Shown: positions 1 to 18,439 of the stretch, in pieces | How positions within the stretch are numbered: the stretch's first letter is position 1 | Layout: every line of letters starts with the position of its first letter | Source of the DNA: Anoplopoma fimbria | Taxonomy: Eukaryota; Chordata; Actinopteri; Perciformes; Anoplopomatidae | Reading direction: 5' to 3' | Length of the DNA: 64,000 bases | Assembly: GCF_027596085.1 (NCBI RefSeq) | Contig: NC_072457.1 | Coordinates: 5,303,629-5,367,628 of the forward strand | Made by a program: the position numbers and the translations under genes | Notes under the pieces: model-generated | Seen by the model: the letters and a program-made list of their open reading frames with translations, nothing else | Database searches by the model: none | Told to the model about the DNA's origin: nothing

Positions 1-303
1 AAATATATTATTTTAAGTCTTTAAATAGCTCCAAGGCTGATGGGACATTAGTTTATTTTTGTTGTCGAGAAAACTAAATGTGTAGCTTTAAGAAAAGGAT
101 CCATCTTCTGGTGACGATGAATCTGTTTCTAAAGTTTAACTGCAATGCGTTAAAAAAGTTTTTGAGAAAAAGTGTTGCCCTATCAGAGCGACACTGCTAA
201 TGTGACTTAAGATTTTCATATCATAGTATCATAGAGATTCAAACCTGTGTGATGTGACGCACACGATGATCGAAGTCTAAGATTTTCTGTCTTTATTTTC
301 CAG

Positions 304-4425
<4,122 letters not shown>

Positions 4426-5225
4426 CCGACGGGGCTCAGAGTGACTGGACGGTCCACAGAGATCAGACCCACCACGGTGGTGGAAGACTTTTGGTTAATT
4501 GTCCTTTTTTTGGTTCTTCTTCTTCTTTTGTTCTTTTGTTTCAAGATGGATTTTTTTCCCGTTTAATTTATGACGCTGTCCTGAACGGTCCACTGCGGTT
4601 GGCTGGATCTCCGATTTTGTGGACATCTTCGTTAAGGACAGAATTTAGAGCGTTTCTAAAAGACTGACGTGAACGAAAAAAGCATCTTTTGATTCAATAA
4701 TGAGTTTTGTATTTGAATGTGCTGTTGCCTTGTTGCAACCACGGCACCGGACCAATTTGGGAGAAAAATATATTTATTTTGTTTTCTTTTGGGGGGGGTT
4801 GAGTCAATATGAAGAATTGTCCACGTAGAATGTTTCTGTATAGATGTGTAAATATTTTTTAATTAATCATTGTGTATATTTGATTTATTAACTTAATCGT
4901 CAAGAGCCTTTAAGATATTACTTTTGTTTAATTTATGAGTATTGTTCCAAGTCAAAAGTTTGTAACCTCACAACTTCTTGATGGATTCTTTTTTTTTTTC
5001 TTTTGATATATTTTTAACGCCAAAAGTGCTCTTGAAGAATAGTTTATTTTTTTGCCTTTTGGATTTGGGCATTTTTGTGCCTCAACTAAATGTTTTGTAC
5101 ATTGTCTTGTTTGATGTCATTTTGTTGGTATGTTTGCCATAATGTTCTTATGATGTTGTACAAACCAACATGGTGGCATACATTTTGCTTTTGCTACTGA
5201 AAATAAATTCTTCAAGGGATGCAGC
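4426..5225 (+). other. jag1: jag1 3' untranslated region with poly(A) signal
   Basis: AT- and T-rich sequence follows the TAA stop. It carries several TGTAAATA/TGTATA-like motifs and ends at an AATAAA at 5202..5207. The exact cleavage site is inferred to lie 15-25 bases further on. No other gene overlaps it; the ORFs on the opposite strand here are shadows. Confidence 0.7.
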
Positions 5226-5740
5226 TTTTTTTGTAGTTATTTGTACATTTTGTACAGTGTCAAAAAAAAAGAATTAGGAACAGACTTTGGATCTTGTTTT
5301 CGTGTTTGCAACAATCTGAAAGATCAAACCTGCGTAATTAAAGGAGCCCCGTGGAGTTCTCTTGTAAAGTGTACTTTCAGTGGTAATCATTGTGTGAAAA
5401 GGTCTACTCCACAGTGAACCTTTTTAAGGAAGTACTTTAAGAGAGTTCAACAAGAACATTGTGACATGTGACAAGTTGTTGATTGGAAGATAAAGTAAGG
5501 CTGTGAAACCATGTTTTAATTTCAGTTGTCAGCCTCTTTAGTTTATGATGGAAGAATAAATAAAAACGTGTTTTTCTCGTACATTTCACTAAAGTGTTTT
5601 TTTGGACCTTGAGAAAGACCTTGAGTTTGTTGCTGGCAACAATCAATTGTTTGTTTGGTGGGTAAAGTATGCGGCTGAGTATGCGGTATTTACTCAAATT
5701 TGATATCTCAAATGTATCCTGCCAGTTTGATAGAAACCAT
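5226..5740. other. Intergenic, nothing recognised
   Basis: AT-rich sequence after the jag1 poly(A) site. The longest open frame (86 aa, minus) shows no domain and low-complexity composition. I see no gene, RNA or clear repeat. Confidence 0.5.
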
Positions 5741-6703
5741 GCTCACGCAATTTAATGCATTTAATGACATACTAAACTAAAACAATTTTGTTACATTTCA
5801 TGACATTTTATGTCGTACTATACAATTACTTTTTTTACAACATTTCATTACATACTATGTTATAACTTTTTGACGACATCTGTGGGACTAATTATACCAT
5901 GATTTTTTTGACAACTTTTTAACATCATCCAATACTGTGACTATTTTGTCACTTTTTCGTGACATTCTATACGTTGACGTTTTTAGGACAATTTTAGGAC
6001 AAACTGTACTATTCGCTTATTAAATTCAATGACAAACTTTGACTTTTTAACGTTTTTATGACCTATTATACTATGACACTTTATACGATGGTTTTATGGC
6101 ATACTATACCATTATTTTTTATATTTCCTACATATGTTTTTTTTACTTTAATGCTCTGATTATTTTATGGCATTTTATGACATACTAAACTACAATATTT
6201 TTATGACATACTATGCTTTTTAACAACAATCATAGGACAGACTATAATATGATTTTTTAATGACATACAATACATTGACTATTTTGTGACATTTTAGGAG
6301 ATACTATACTATAAATGTTTTGTTACAATTAAAGACAAAAATGACTGACTCTTTAAATATTTTTTTAGGACATACTATACTATGACTATTTAATAATATT
6401 TTCAGACATACTATACTAGGACTTTTTTATGAAACTATACTGTGACATTTTAATAATATTCTCTAATGTGACTTTTTAAAAACATTTTATGACGTGCTAT
6501 ACAATGAGTTTTTATGACTTTTATGACACATATTCCCTTACTTTTTAATTCCATTTTTAGGACATACTATACCCTGACTTTTTTAATGACATTTTATGTC
6601 ATTATGACTTTAATGACAAACTAAACTATGACAATTTTATGACATACTAAACTATGAATGCTTTGTGAAATTTTTGTGACATACTGCACTGTGACATTTT
6701 TTG

Positions 6704-6738
<35 letters not shown>

Positions 6739-6890
6739 TATATATTTTGTGATGATATTTTTGACATTTTTTATGACGACTACTTTTAAAGAATTTTTTA
6801 ATTATATACTATACTATGACATTTTTAATGATATACTATACTATGACATTCTTTATAATGACGTTTTGTCTATTTTTACGAAAAAATACA
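5740..6890. repeat. AT-rich minisatellite-like array, block 1
   Basis: Dozens of degenerate units combine 'gacatactatactatgac' with 'ttttatgacatttta'. Unit length varies from about 20 to 45 bases and the units have diverged, so this is an old array. A pure (AT)n run sits inside at 6706..6737. Confidence 0.8.
6706..6737. repeat. (AT)n microsatellite
   Basis: Sixteen uninterrupted AT units inside the larger AT-rich array. Confidence 0.95.
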
Positions 6891-6904
6891 TACATTTATC
6901 CGTG

Positions 6905-7075
6905 CATTAGCTCAACATCATCTCTGTACTCTATTTAGTTGAAAATAGGTTTTCAAATCATTGCGTTGTGTGTTTATTTACGTCCAACACTGCATCCCAA
7001 CTCTTTAGCTAACGTTAGCTAACGATTATAACGAATCTTGTAGCTCATCAAGGCTACAAGATTTGGTTGCCTCGG
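6905..7075. repeat. Dispersed repeat interrupting the AT array, copy 1
   Basis: Contains 'gaaaataggttttcaaatc', 'ttgcgttgtg', 'agctaacgttagctaacg' and 'ttgcctcgg'. A second copy lies at 8300..8465, so a segment duplicated locally or a mobile repeat inserted twice into the same array. Confidence 0.6.
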
Positions 7076-7385
7076 ACATTTTTATGACTTTTTTTGTGAC
7101 ATACTATACTATGACATTTTTTATGACATTTTACATATACAATACTGTGATATATTTAATTACATTTTATCTGAAATACTATACTTTGACATTTTAATGA
7201 CATTTTATGATATACAATACTATGACATTTCTTTTACATTTCAGGACATACTATATTCGTTCTTTTACCATGTTTTTATGACATACTATACCATGACTTT
7301 TTTTTTTTTTACGATATAGTATACTATGTGTTTTTTTACACCATTTTTGGCAATTCTATACTATGTAAAAAAACGTTTTAATACT
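7076..7385. repeat. AT-rich minisatellite-like array, block 2
   Basis: Continuation of the 'gacatactatactatgac' family between two unrelated inserts. Confidence 0.75.
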
Positions 7386-7386
7386 G

Positions 7387-7702
7387 TGAGGACCCCTTCT
7401 TCCACTAGATGTCTGTGTGCTGTTTGCTGGCTCTAATCAGTGTTTCAGGTTGTTGCTCGTTAGCTGATGTGCCACACCTGAGCCTAATTAGAGTTCCAGT
7501 CATAAAGACCCAGCACCTGAACAGTGATCCCCGCTCTTTCTTGTATGCTCTTCCTTGACTGACACAGCTGCTGTTTGTTTTGTTCGCTTGGTTTAGTTAA
7601 TGTTATTCTTTAATATTATCTGTTAAATAAATGTGCTTATTTAGTACATTTACACTCCTCTTGTCTTCCATTTATGTTTCAGCCTATGAGCGGGGTTGTG
7701 AC
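7387..7702 (+). mobile_element. Possible solo LTR or LTR-like insert in the AT array
   Basis: About 315 bases of normal-complexity sequence interrupt the array. It begins TGTGAGGACCCC and ends GGGGTTGTGAC. It has a TATA-like box (cataaagacc), a C/T-rich stretch and an AATAAA at about 7625, in the order of an LTR (promoter, then poly(A) signal). The ends do not form perfect TG..CA and I see no target duplication, so the class is an inference. Confidence 0.3.
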
Positions 7703-8300
7703 TTTTTAAATGTTTATGTGTGAAGAGGTTTATTTAACACAGGTCACATATTTTCTGACATGCAAACATGCAAGTTTTTGTATGTAGATGCATGTAATTA
7801 CATGCTTGGGTAATAAAACCATATTGTAAAAAATGCTACAATATATATATGTAATATAGTTATCTCCTGCTTTACAAACTATTTACAAATCCAATGTTTT
7901 TGCAGTGCCTTAGACACAGTGTTGTTTTCAGATAGAAGTCTGACAGATTATTTTGTATTAAACCTGCCGATTGATATTATTTAGGGGTGCACGATTTGAA
8001 TTTTCTTGTTTATTTTTTTTCTGGTAAAGTTGATCAAAAACTTTACAATAGGGCTGTAGCTAATGATTGTTTTATTATTTTTCTCGAATAATCAATTATT
8101 TGTTCTATAAAATGTCAGAAAATGGTGAAAAATACAGATATCTTTCTTTGTTTTCCTCTTCTTGGTGGCTGGTGTGTTTGAGAAGACGGATAGAACAGGT
8201 CATCAGATTTGGCACCTACAATGATAGAAATAAGTTAGTAAAAAAAAAGAAAAGTTAATTAAATGTGTCATATCATTTCTCAAATCTTGTAAAGTTACTA
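7703..8300. other. AT-rich spacer, nothing recognised
   Basis: Low-GC sequence between the LTR-like insert and the second copy of the dispersed repeat. A 63-aa open frame at 8067..8258 has no recognisable motif and is probably fortuitous. Confidence 0.4.
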
Positions 8301-8465
8301 TTACCAACATTGTCTCTGTACTCTATTCCAGTATTCATTTGAAAATAGGTTTTCAAATCTTTGCGTTGTGAGTTTATTTCCCACTAACAGAGCATCCCAA
8401 CTCTCTAGCTAACGTTAACTAACGGTTAGTGTAGCTCATTCAGGCACCTGGATTTAATTGCCTCG
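8300..8465. repeat. Dispersed repeat interrupting the AT array, copy 2
   Basis: Shares with 6905..7075 the 'gaaaataggttttcaaatc', 'tttgcgttgtg', 'agctaacgtta' and 'ttgcctcgg' segments in the same order and orientation. Confidence 0.6.
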
Positions 8466-8765
8466 GTCAACGACAGCAAACCATGTCAGAATAATTACGT
8501 AAAGACATGACTTATTGCTAAAAAAAATACAACACTTAATATACTCAGAATTTACTTGAAGTGGTTGAGCTCCTGTTGTGAAACGGCTGCCATCGTTTGT
8601 CCTCCCCCGGGACAGAGGAACGTTTAATGGCACAAATCCACTAATTCCTCCTTTCAAGATGTTCTTTCTCTGACGGGATTCTGAAGAAACACGGCCCAGG
8701 CTTGTCTCCTCATCGGTTTTGCATGTGATTGCACAACAACTATCAGGCATTTTGGCATGTGTCAT
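8454..8765 (-). pseudogene. Possible THAP-like N-terminal relic
   Basis: On the minus strand the frame opens with MPDSCCAITCK, which resembles the start of many THAP zinc-finger domains (a C..C pair after a short leader). The rest of the domain (later C/H ligands, AVPTIF-like end) is not seen and the frame runs into repeat sequence. If real, it is a degraded fragment of a THAP gene or P-element-like transposase. The evidence is one short motif only. Confidence 0.15.
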
Positions 8766-9600
8766 ACTTTAATTATATTTTTATGACTTTTTTGTGACAT
8801 ACTATACTATGACTATTTTTTTACGACTTTTTAATTATATACTATACTATGACTTTTTTGTGACACTTCAATACTGACCATACCACGACTTTTTGTTTTA
8901 TTTTTATTTTTAGATAATACTATTTTTTGACTTTCTTACGAAATGACATACTATGTAATTATTTTATTTTAACTAATGACATTCATTCATTCATGACATA
9001 CTATCACTTTTTTTATGAAATTTTATGACAAACAATACTATCACTTTTTTTATTACATTTTAGGACATACTATATTATGAGTTTAATACGACTTTTTAAT
9101 GAAATACTATACTATGATCATTTCCGATATTTGTAGGACTTACTATACTAGGACTTTTAGAACAATTTTCGGACATACTATACCACGACTTTTAAAATAA
9201 TTTTTAACGACATACCATACGCTGGCTATTTTGACATTTTATGACATACTAAACTATGATTTTTATGACATTTTAGGAAAAATTATGCAATTACTTTTTT
9301 TGACTACCTATACTATGACTATCTAATGACATTTAAAGATACAAGTTTGAATGACAGACTACACTATGACCTTTATTTATGACATTTTCTGTCATACTAT
9401 ACTACAACTTTTTGTATGTCTTTTTAATGATATAGAATACTATGTCTTTTTAACAATATTTTTTAAGACATACTGTACTTTTACTTTTTAATGACATACA
9501 ATACTACATTTTGTGACATACTAGACCTCAACTTATTATTACATTTCAAGATATACTGTACTATGACATTTTGATGACATATTTGGGACATACTATAATG
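8766..9600. repeat. AT-rich minisatellite-like array, block 3
   Basis: Third block of 'gacatactatactatgac' units, ending where normal-complexity sequence resumes near 9600. Confidence 0.75.
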
Positions 9601-12150
9601 AGTCGTCTGCATTGAAACGATCAGCTGAGTGCCTCACTTGAGCTTCAGTTTTGCCGTTGCCAAACTTTTATTCATATCAATGTTTTAAGATGATTAACTT
9701 TATAGTTATCTCTCAAGTATTTAGATCAAGCTGTGGTAATTCACTTAAAACAACAACTAAAGCTCATTCCAGATTTATATTTCAGGTTGTCAGTAGAGCT
9801 GTCATCTTAATGTTGTTTAAACTCAATCTACATTTTTTACTGAAGTTATTTTTCATGATTTCACAACTTTTTCTCAACTGGATTAAGATTTGATAAAATG
9901 CTATCTACCCAAACTTGATACTTATCTTACTGAAATCTGTCTGCTCTAACACACAAACGCACAGTATTTCACTGTAGTACTGTAACAATACATGTTCATG
10001 TCTGGACACCGTCAGAAGTGACAGTACTGAACTCATTCTTTGAGGGATTCACTGATGTTCTTCCAGACATTTGGAATCCCCTGTTGAAAAGAGAAGTGTC
10101 TCATCTATAATGTCATGCATGTGTTTGGTTGATGTGGGAAAAAAGGCTTCGGTTTGTTGCTCTTTCAACCCAGACAGACATCTCGCCTCATGGGGGCATT
10201 TATCGGTGGCATAGAAACAGAAGTCACTTTGTCTTCATTTATCCAGCCATCCTCTGGTCTTCATGTCCATCACGCACTGTCCTCTGCAGACATGTGACAG
10301 CGTTTATAAAAGATCAGTACGCAGCACAAACAACATGGGACATTTTGAATAATTGCTTTTCCTGTAGGAATTTATGCCCCTGATACCCAAACTTTCATCA
10401 TAACAAACAGAGCGAGTGGGAACCACAACCCCGCTCCTCCAAACTGTTTCCAGTGTGGTTCGATTCATAGGGCAAGTCTGTGTTTATGTGCATTCTTCTG
10501 AAGTTCTGCAAACTTTGAGATTTTCAAACAGAGGCTGATGGGAATCCAAATCAGAGGCTGATAAGCAAAGAATGTCACCATCAGTGGGGAAAAAAAGAGT
10601 AGGAGTTTATGCGGCCGATCATTTTGATCACTTTGTGGCCAGTGTGTGTTTTCATACTCTGAGTTACTACATGATGCCAATCTTCCCTCCTCCCTGTTTG
10701 TAAAAGTCCTTTCCTCCCACCCCTCTCGCTCTGCCATTATGGTCCAGACCACAACTTCCACTCTCAGACTCCCGACTGTCTCTTTCTTTCTACATTTCTT
10801 TGACAAAAACAATCTAATTCAGAGGGAAAAATGTTATGGTTTTTACTCTGTTGACATATAATGTACAAATTTATACCATTTTTGCAGGCTGTAGCCAATT
10901 AAGTATAGTCAAAGCAGCTGCTGGTTTCACGTCACTTAACTGGCAAATTCGAAACATGTTCAAGATAATCCATCACAGTAAGCATTTAATTAGTTAAATT
11001 AAAATACAGCAGAGAATAAGGGTTAAACTGAAGTGTGCCTTGAATCACAACACCCTGATAATGTCCTTTTAAAAAAACAAATCCCCTGCTAATGTTTCTT
11101 AGAGGCTGCAGTGTGAATTACTAGAGTTGGCGTTAAAACCTTGAAATAGATCCTGAACAGTTCATTAAACCCACAAATTATGAACTTGTTTGACAGATAA
11201 ACAACATAAAGAGAGTTTAGCTGACCTCAGAGGATTGGCAGTAGTAGAGAACAGGTCAACAAAATCAGCATCAGCCATAATCAGCAAACATCTACAGCAG
11301 ATTTCATAGAAACCAGGACAGTCAAAACATTTTGCTCTGAAACAGACCGACATCCTGTCCTTGGGCCTCGCCACCAGCAGAGTGAAACATAAACAAAATT
11401 GTTTTCTGCTCCAAGTTCAATGCAAATCAGTGGCTTCCTAGAAAACACATGTGGAGTCATCAATAATATAAAACACATGGTATTTGTAATGAACATACAG
11501 AATCTTGCATAAAACACCAGTTATCAGTATCTCTTGGCACTCAAGATCCATCATGGTTGGACCCTACTGTCTTTACCAAACAAACAAACACACACAATCA
11601 TAAAAACACACAGAGCTCCTACTCGTGTGTTTGCTTTTGTTCAGGCCAGCTCCACAGCCACCAAACTCAGCCCAGTGTCCCTTCATTTTTTTGGGGGGTG
11701 TTTTTAATGGTCCGAGTCATGAAATCTGAACCTCGGCTTCAAAGCTGCTGGCAGAGCAGAGCTAACGTGATCGTTAGGATCACCAACGCCTGCCCGCCTC
11801 CGCATCGTTCAACTAATCCATCGGAGAAACCCGAGTCGGCCTTTATGTCGGACATGACACAGAAAGGAAAGGAGCTGCCAGACGCTTTATTTCAATGGAG
11901 ACTTTACCCTGCAACAGAGAGCAGAATTGATGCTGCAAGTCTCTGTGTAGCAAGGCACTTACACTGCCAAGGGGTTGGGGGTTCAATGCCCGCTGTGACC
12001 AACTGCACTAATAACGTGAACAGATGTGGAGCTGTAAGGTTTCAACTCCCGAGAGGAATCGATTCAAAGTTCAACTCCAGTCTGGTTGTTATGGATGTCG
12101 TAATTTAAGAACTCAGTGTTTTCACAAATTGCCCTGAAAAGGGGTGTGGT
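9601..12150. other. Intergenic region without a supported gene
   Basis: The composition is less AT-rich than the array. The longest open frame (183 aa, + strand, 11557..12108) starts in low-complexity CA/AAAC sequence, has no domain and no homologous exon structure, so I do not call it. A short segment near 11950..11990 ('ggggttgggggttcaatgcc') looks faintly like a tRNA B box, but no full tRNA folds around it. Confidence 0.45.
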
Positions 12151-12152
12151 TG

Positions 12153-12154
<2 letters not shown>

Positions 12155-12246
<92 letters not shown>
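12155..12246. repeat. (GT)n microsatellite
   Basis: About 46 uninterrupted GT units. Confidence 0.98.
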
Positions 12247-13711
<1,465 letters not shown>

Positions 13712-13849
13712 AACCATCTGGCTTTATAAAATGTGATTCAGTGTTTCCCAGGAACTCCTCCTGTTGGCAGAGACAGAAGGATGCTGGGATATCGTTTGAA
13801 GTCACCCTTCATGTGCACCTTTTTCCTATCCTATTCAAACGTCCTCGAG

Positions 13850-13851
<2 letters not shown>

Positions 13852-13889
<38 letters not shown>

Positions 13890-13901
13890 ACACACACACA
13901 G
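13852..13901. repeat. (CA)n microsatellite, interrupted
   Basis: About 17 CA units, a 'ctga' interruption, then four more. Confidence 0.95.
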
Positions 13902-14525
13902 TTTCTGGGGAAATGCTGAGTATATAATTTCCCTCCTTGCAGCAGACGCCCATATCTGCATGCAGTCTGCATCATTACATAACACACAAACACAAGCTTC
14001 AAAGAGGGAAAGTTCACTAAAATCACAAAAAAAAAAACGTTTCGTTCTGCAAAGATTTCTGCTGAATCATCCAATACATTGGAAGTAAGAGGAAATGTAT
14101 TGGCTAACTCATGTGGAGCAGATTATTACGGAAATAATGAAAAAAGTGAAAATGTTTGGCCCCTTGGCTTTACCTCAACACACCCAGAGAGGATACGCCA
14201 GAGTCAGCACAAAAGAGATTGGAGGGGCGAAGATAATAAATTCACCTGAGAAGACTTGTAACAACTGTTTTTTTTTTTTTACCGCACTTAATCAATTTAA
14301 ATCTTCTTGTATCCTTCTCATGAAGTCAACGGGAAAGCAATTTTTTTCCTGCAGTGATGCTCAGAGTGGCTTTAGGTTTAATGCAGGTGGATGATGGGGT
14401 TGAGGTGGAGCTGCAGCAGTTCTCAGGTGGGCAGCAGACACAGCAGAGCAAAAAAAAAAGAAAAAACATGAGAAAAACAGATTAATGATTAACTGTTGGA
14501 GCATCAAGGTAGAGCCAGTGTTGAC
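13902..14525. other. Intergenic, nothing recognised
   Basis: No supported gene; short A-rich and T-rich tracts only. Confidence 0.4.
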
Positions 14526-14529
14526 CAGA

Positions 14530-15060
14530 GACTGACCATAGACTCTACATAAGAAGTGGACGTAGTCACCATGATGTCACCCATTGGTTTGTGTACTGCC
14601 GTTCTGAAGCCTCAAGTTAGGCATTTCGGCTTCAGCCATCTTGGTTTTTTTGCAACCGGGAGTGACACAAGAGGGTGGAGCTTAATATGATCGATTAGTG
14701 TATAAGGCATTTGTAGGTGATCAAAACATTACCATAAATTTCCTGAACTGAAAACACACTATGAAAGGGATTAAGTCGTAAGACAAAAACACTTAAAACT
14801 ACCAGACCGGACAACGCCGTGGTAGATACCTGTCAATAAAGCCCACGCTGCTTTATGGTCTGTTTGACTCTAAATGGACCATAATTTCCTAAATGAACAT
14901 CATGCTGTATTGAAGAAGACTTTAAACTAGAGATTGAGACCATAAATTCATGTTTACAATGTTTACTGAGGGAATAAATCAAGAGAGAAGTAGAGTCATT
15001 TTCTCATAGACTTCTATACAACCAGAGGAGTCGCCCCCTGATGGACAGTAGAGAGAATGC
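14530..15060 (+). repeat. Dispersed repeat family, copy 1
   Basis: Contains 'gaacatcatgctgtattgaa', 'catgtttacaatgtttactg' and 'agggaataaatcaag', which recur in the same order at 61970..62330. Family members also carry 'gccatcttg' and 'ctgctttat'. It is a fish interspersed repeat, probably a non-autonomous DNA element; no coding part is present. Confidence 0.55.
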
Positions 15061-15540
15061 AAGTTTAAGGCACTTCTGCATTGGCTTCACTTTTCAGAAG
15101 CGGAGGTCTGACCGAACCTTTCAGATTGGGTTTCTTTTGAAAATCATTTCATGCATTGCATGTTCAAGTTCATCAGCTGCAGGGTCCAAAACTTTTGACA
15201 TTTCTGGCTCCTTGACTGATATGGATCCGAGAACAATCCACAACTTTGATATTACAGCTGTAATGAACACTGCAGCCTATGGGGGGCGCTATTGTGCTTT
15301 AGACTTTTAGTCTTACTATAATTATTTGCAGTTTTATCTTTCCTGTTATTCTAAGCACTGTTTCTACTTTTGCTAATGATAGCTACAGTGTTTCTCCATT
15401 GAGATTCATTAAAATTCCTAATAAACTAAACTTGAGTGTTTGAGGCCAACAGTTCTGCTCCAGCTGACCTGAAGCCAGATCATTAATCCCTAAATCTAAA
15501 CCCACAGCAGAGACCGTCGTACATACCATGAATTCTGGTC
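15061..15540. other. Intergenic, nothing recognised
   Basis: An 89-aa + frame starts in the flank of the dispersed repeat and shows no domain. Confidence 0.35.
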
Positions 15541-15541
15541 C

Positions 15542-15545
<4 letters not shown>

Positions 15546-15625
<80 letters not shown>
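15546..15625. repeat. (GT)n microsatellite
   Basis: About 40 GT units. Confidence 0.98.
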
Positions 15626-15627
<2 letters not shown>

Positions 15628-16640
15628 TGATAGGTTTGGGGATTGTAATGACTACCACATGCTGCTGTGTGTCGACCTGTGTGTTTGTTTCCAGTCTGAA
15701 TCATGAGATAATGGCTGAATCTTTTAAATATGTGCATCTCCAAAACCACATGAATGAAGAACAACACAATTTGAAACATCAGCAGCTGACAACATTGTTA
15801 AACAGTCTGCTGTCAGAGGATTTGGTGGCATTTATAAACTGAATAGCTTTTGCTCTTATGATGTGAGTCAGTCCGGTTTGGGTGGTCCGTTGTTTGGAAA
15901 CAAAGATGCAAAATGCACCGTTCCGAGTTCAGCCTGGTTCACTGTTCCCGAAACGGACCAGTAGGTCGTGTTGACAGGAAAACTACTGCTTAGGATGCTG
16001 TTTCTATGCTTTGGTTTTGGGTCGAACATCTGCGGTGTTGCTCATCAGCCGCAAGGATCCTGAAACCTGGAGGAAAGCCACGTGGGAGAGCGGACTGCGA
16101 GCCGCCAAAGCCACGATATGCACAACACACCAAGATCCTCTCAGCAGAAATGTAAATGAGTTTGACACCAACTGCATCGTCTTGGCAGAACAAAATGGGT
16201 TTTAAGAATGAGTTGTGGTTTAAAAAAAAAAAAGGAAGTTGAATAGTAACGGCAAATTCAGGATCAAAGTTGGAAAATTAAAATTAGCATTACAAGCTAG
16301 ACACAAGGTCCAGCAGTAAACAGGGTGGTCTGGTGGTTTGAGGAACGCATTATTACCAAAAAGTAAGTTGACAAGTCCAGTAAGTCCATGCATGTAAATA
16401 CAGTCAGTGTTTGACTTGAATATATTCATTTTTTCACTATAATTTCACTTAAAATTGTTATGTTCAATTTGCAATTGCATTCTTAATTAAATGAGAAAAT
16501 ACTTTTTATTTGTAAATTATTTGATTCACACAGGAGTATACAAACAAAGGCTTTAACAACTTGTTTCATATAGACTATTTTGTTATTGATATTTATTGTT
16601 ATTGAGGTATGACATTTTGACCAAATCGCCCACTCCTACA
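15626..16640. other. Intergenic, nothing recognised
   Basis: No supported gene, RNA or repeat family seen. Confidence 0.35.
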
Positions 16641-16649
16641 TACTTTTTT

Positions 16650-16720
16650 AGAGTGCTAGGCTAACAGTTTCCCACTGCTTCCAGTCTTTGTGCTAAGCTA
16701 GGCTAAACACAGTCTTGACC
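16650..16720. repeat. Fragment of dispersed fish repeat (second of two)
   Basis: Shares 'gctaggctaacagtttcc' and 'ccagtctttgtgctaagcta' with 3605..3665. Confidence 0.5.
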
Positions 16721-17517
16721 ATCTGTTCTGGACACACAGAGATAAATCTGATTTAAATAAAAGTTTATTTTAAAAGGACAGTTGAACTGCTAAAGAACTG
16801 ATACAGCAAGACAGTAAATTATAGCATTTACGCGGAGCTTTTTATTCAGCTAATAATCAGAAAAGAACCTCCATCAGAAAACCAAATAATAAAAAACACA
16901 GATTAAAGACTGACTCGTGTAACCACAGGGAAGGGAAACGCTGCAGGAATGTGTAGAGGAAAGAAGAACCATGGATCTAAAATGATTTAAAGCTGCCTTT
17001 AAATGGCACCATAATAACTGCCCATTATTCAGCTGTGTGTGTCCTCCTGACGAAAACAAACGCACCGTTCCTCCTCGCTGTGAGAGACCAAACCAACCGA
17101 TCAATATCAAATTAAAAAGGCAAACATGCTGCGATCTTTACGTTGTGTTTACTCTCTCAGAGATGTGAGACGAATTACTGCTCCCGTTGTGAATCAGGAG
17201 TTTGGTCCATGAGGAATATTTGGTTCATACATTCAAAGAGAAACAGAAAATGACAACTTCATCAAGTCTTTTCAATTAATATTTGAACAGTGAGATGATA
17301 ACTGAAAATGGATTTGGGCAACATAAAAATGACTCCCTCTCTATTCAATTCTAAACTGCTTCGTTGACAATACAGTTTTTTAAAAGCTCTGCATGAATTC
17401 TCAGAAACTTTTTTTTTTCATATTATCTCAATTAATTATTAATTTGGTCTATAGAATGAAAAATGCATCTCAGAGCCCAAAATGTATCTTTAATTATCTT
17501 ATATATATAAATATATA

Positions 17518-17744
17518 CAGTACCAGTGAAAAGTTTGGACACACCTTCTCATTCAACTACTTTGAAGAATCTAAAATATAAAACATATTCTGGTTTGTTG
17601 AGCATTTGTTTGTTTACCACATAATTCCATATGTGTTCCTTCATAGTTTGGATGTCTTCAATATTAATCTACAATGTAGAAAAAATGAATAAAAATAAAG
17701 AAAAACCATTGAATGAGAAGGTGTGTCCAAACTTTTGACTGGTA

Positions 17745-17747
<3 letters not shown>
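17518..17747. mobile_element. Tc1/mariner-type MITE, copy 1
   Basis: A 230-bp non-autonomous element with terminal inverted repeats: the left end reads CAGTACCAGTGAAAAGTTTG and the right end is its inverse. TA dinucleotides at both edges fit the Tc1/mariner target site. A (TA)n run has grown from the right edge. A near-identical copy lies at 25330..25562. Confidence 0.85.

Positions 17748-17802
<55 letters not shown>
17748..17802. repeat. (TA)n microsatellite at the MITE edge
   Basis: Directly abuts the TA target site of the MITE, suggesting that insertion into, or slippage from, the TA duplication produced it. Confidence 0.95.
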
Positions 17803-17806
<4 letters not shown>

Positions 17807-18435
17807 TAACCCTAAAATCCAGAATTAAACTAAAATGTTTTTCATTGAATCTGTGCTTTAAAGGAGCATCATAATGTGTGGTGGTGAAAGAAGGAAAGAA
17901 GAGGGAACTATGCTTTTTTGTCACACTGATGAGAGGAATAAAAAGTTTGATTTTAAGGCAGGAAAGAAGTCGAGTAAGAAAATGAATTGAGGATCAAACA
18001 GCAACCTGAACTATACTACAATCTGCTGGTAGATGGAGGAAAACCTACTTCCAGTTTTAAGAAATCCAATAAAAAACTCACAAAATTCATAATTAAACAT
18101 GGTCGTTGGATCCGAATCCGCTGCTTTCACATAGTATCTGAACATTATGCAGATCAACAATCATACATTGACCCACAATAACATGAAGAAAGTAGGAAAA
18201 CTTGTCACATGTGTGGCAAACACTCACACATGCTGTTGGTTAGCGAACGTCTGCAGGTGTGGAGGATGATCAATGACTGTAATTGTCTCTCTGGACGCCG
18301 GCAAACGATAACGAGTAATTGAATTCTGATTCAGCAAAACACAACATGCAGTGTAATTACAGAACCTTGTTAAGGTATTGATTTGGAAAAATAAAGCAAA
18401 TGCAGGAAAGTTTTATCAGCAACAAACTACTTTTC
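17803..18435. other. Intergenic, nothing recognised
   Basis: No supported gene or repeat; the short open frames lack domains. Confidence 0.35.
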
Positions 18436-18439
18436 TTGT

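Noticed and set aside
11940..12000. Possible tRNA or tRNA-derived SINE
   Set aside because: Only a B-box-like string; no A box at the right distance and no cloverleaf.
11557..12108. 183-aa open frame on the + strand
   Set aside because: No domain, begins in low-complexity sequence, no splice context or start context, and not supported by composition.
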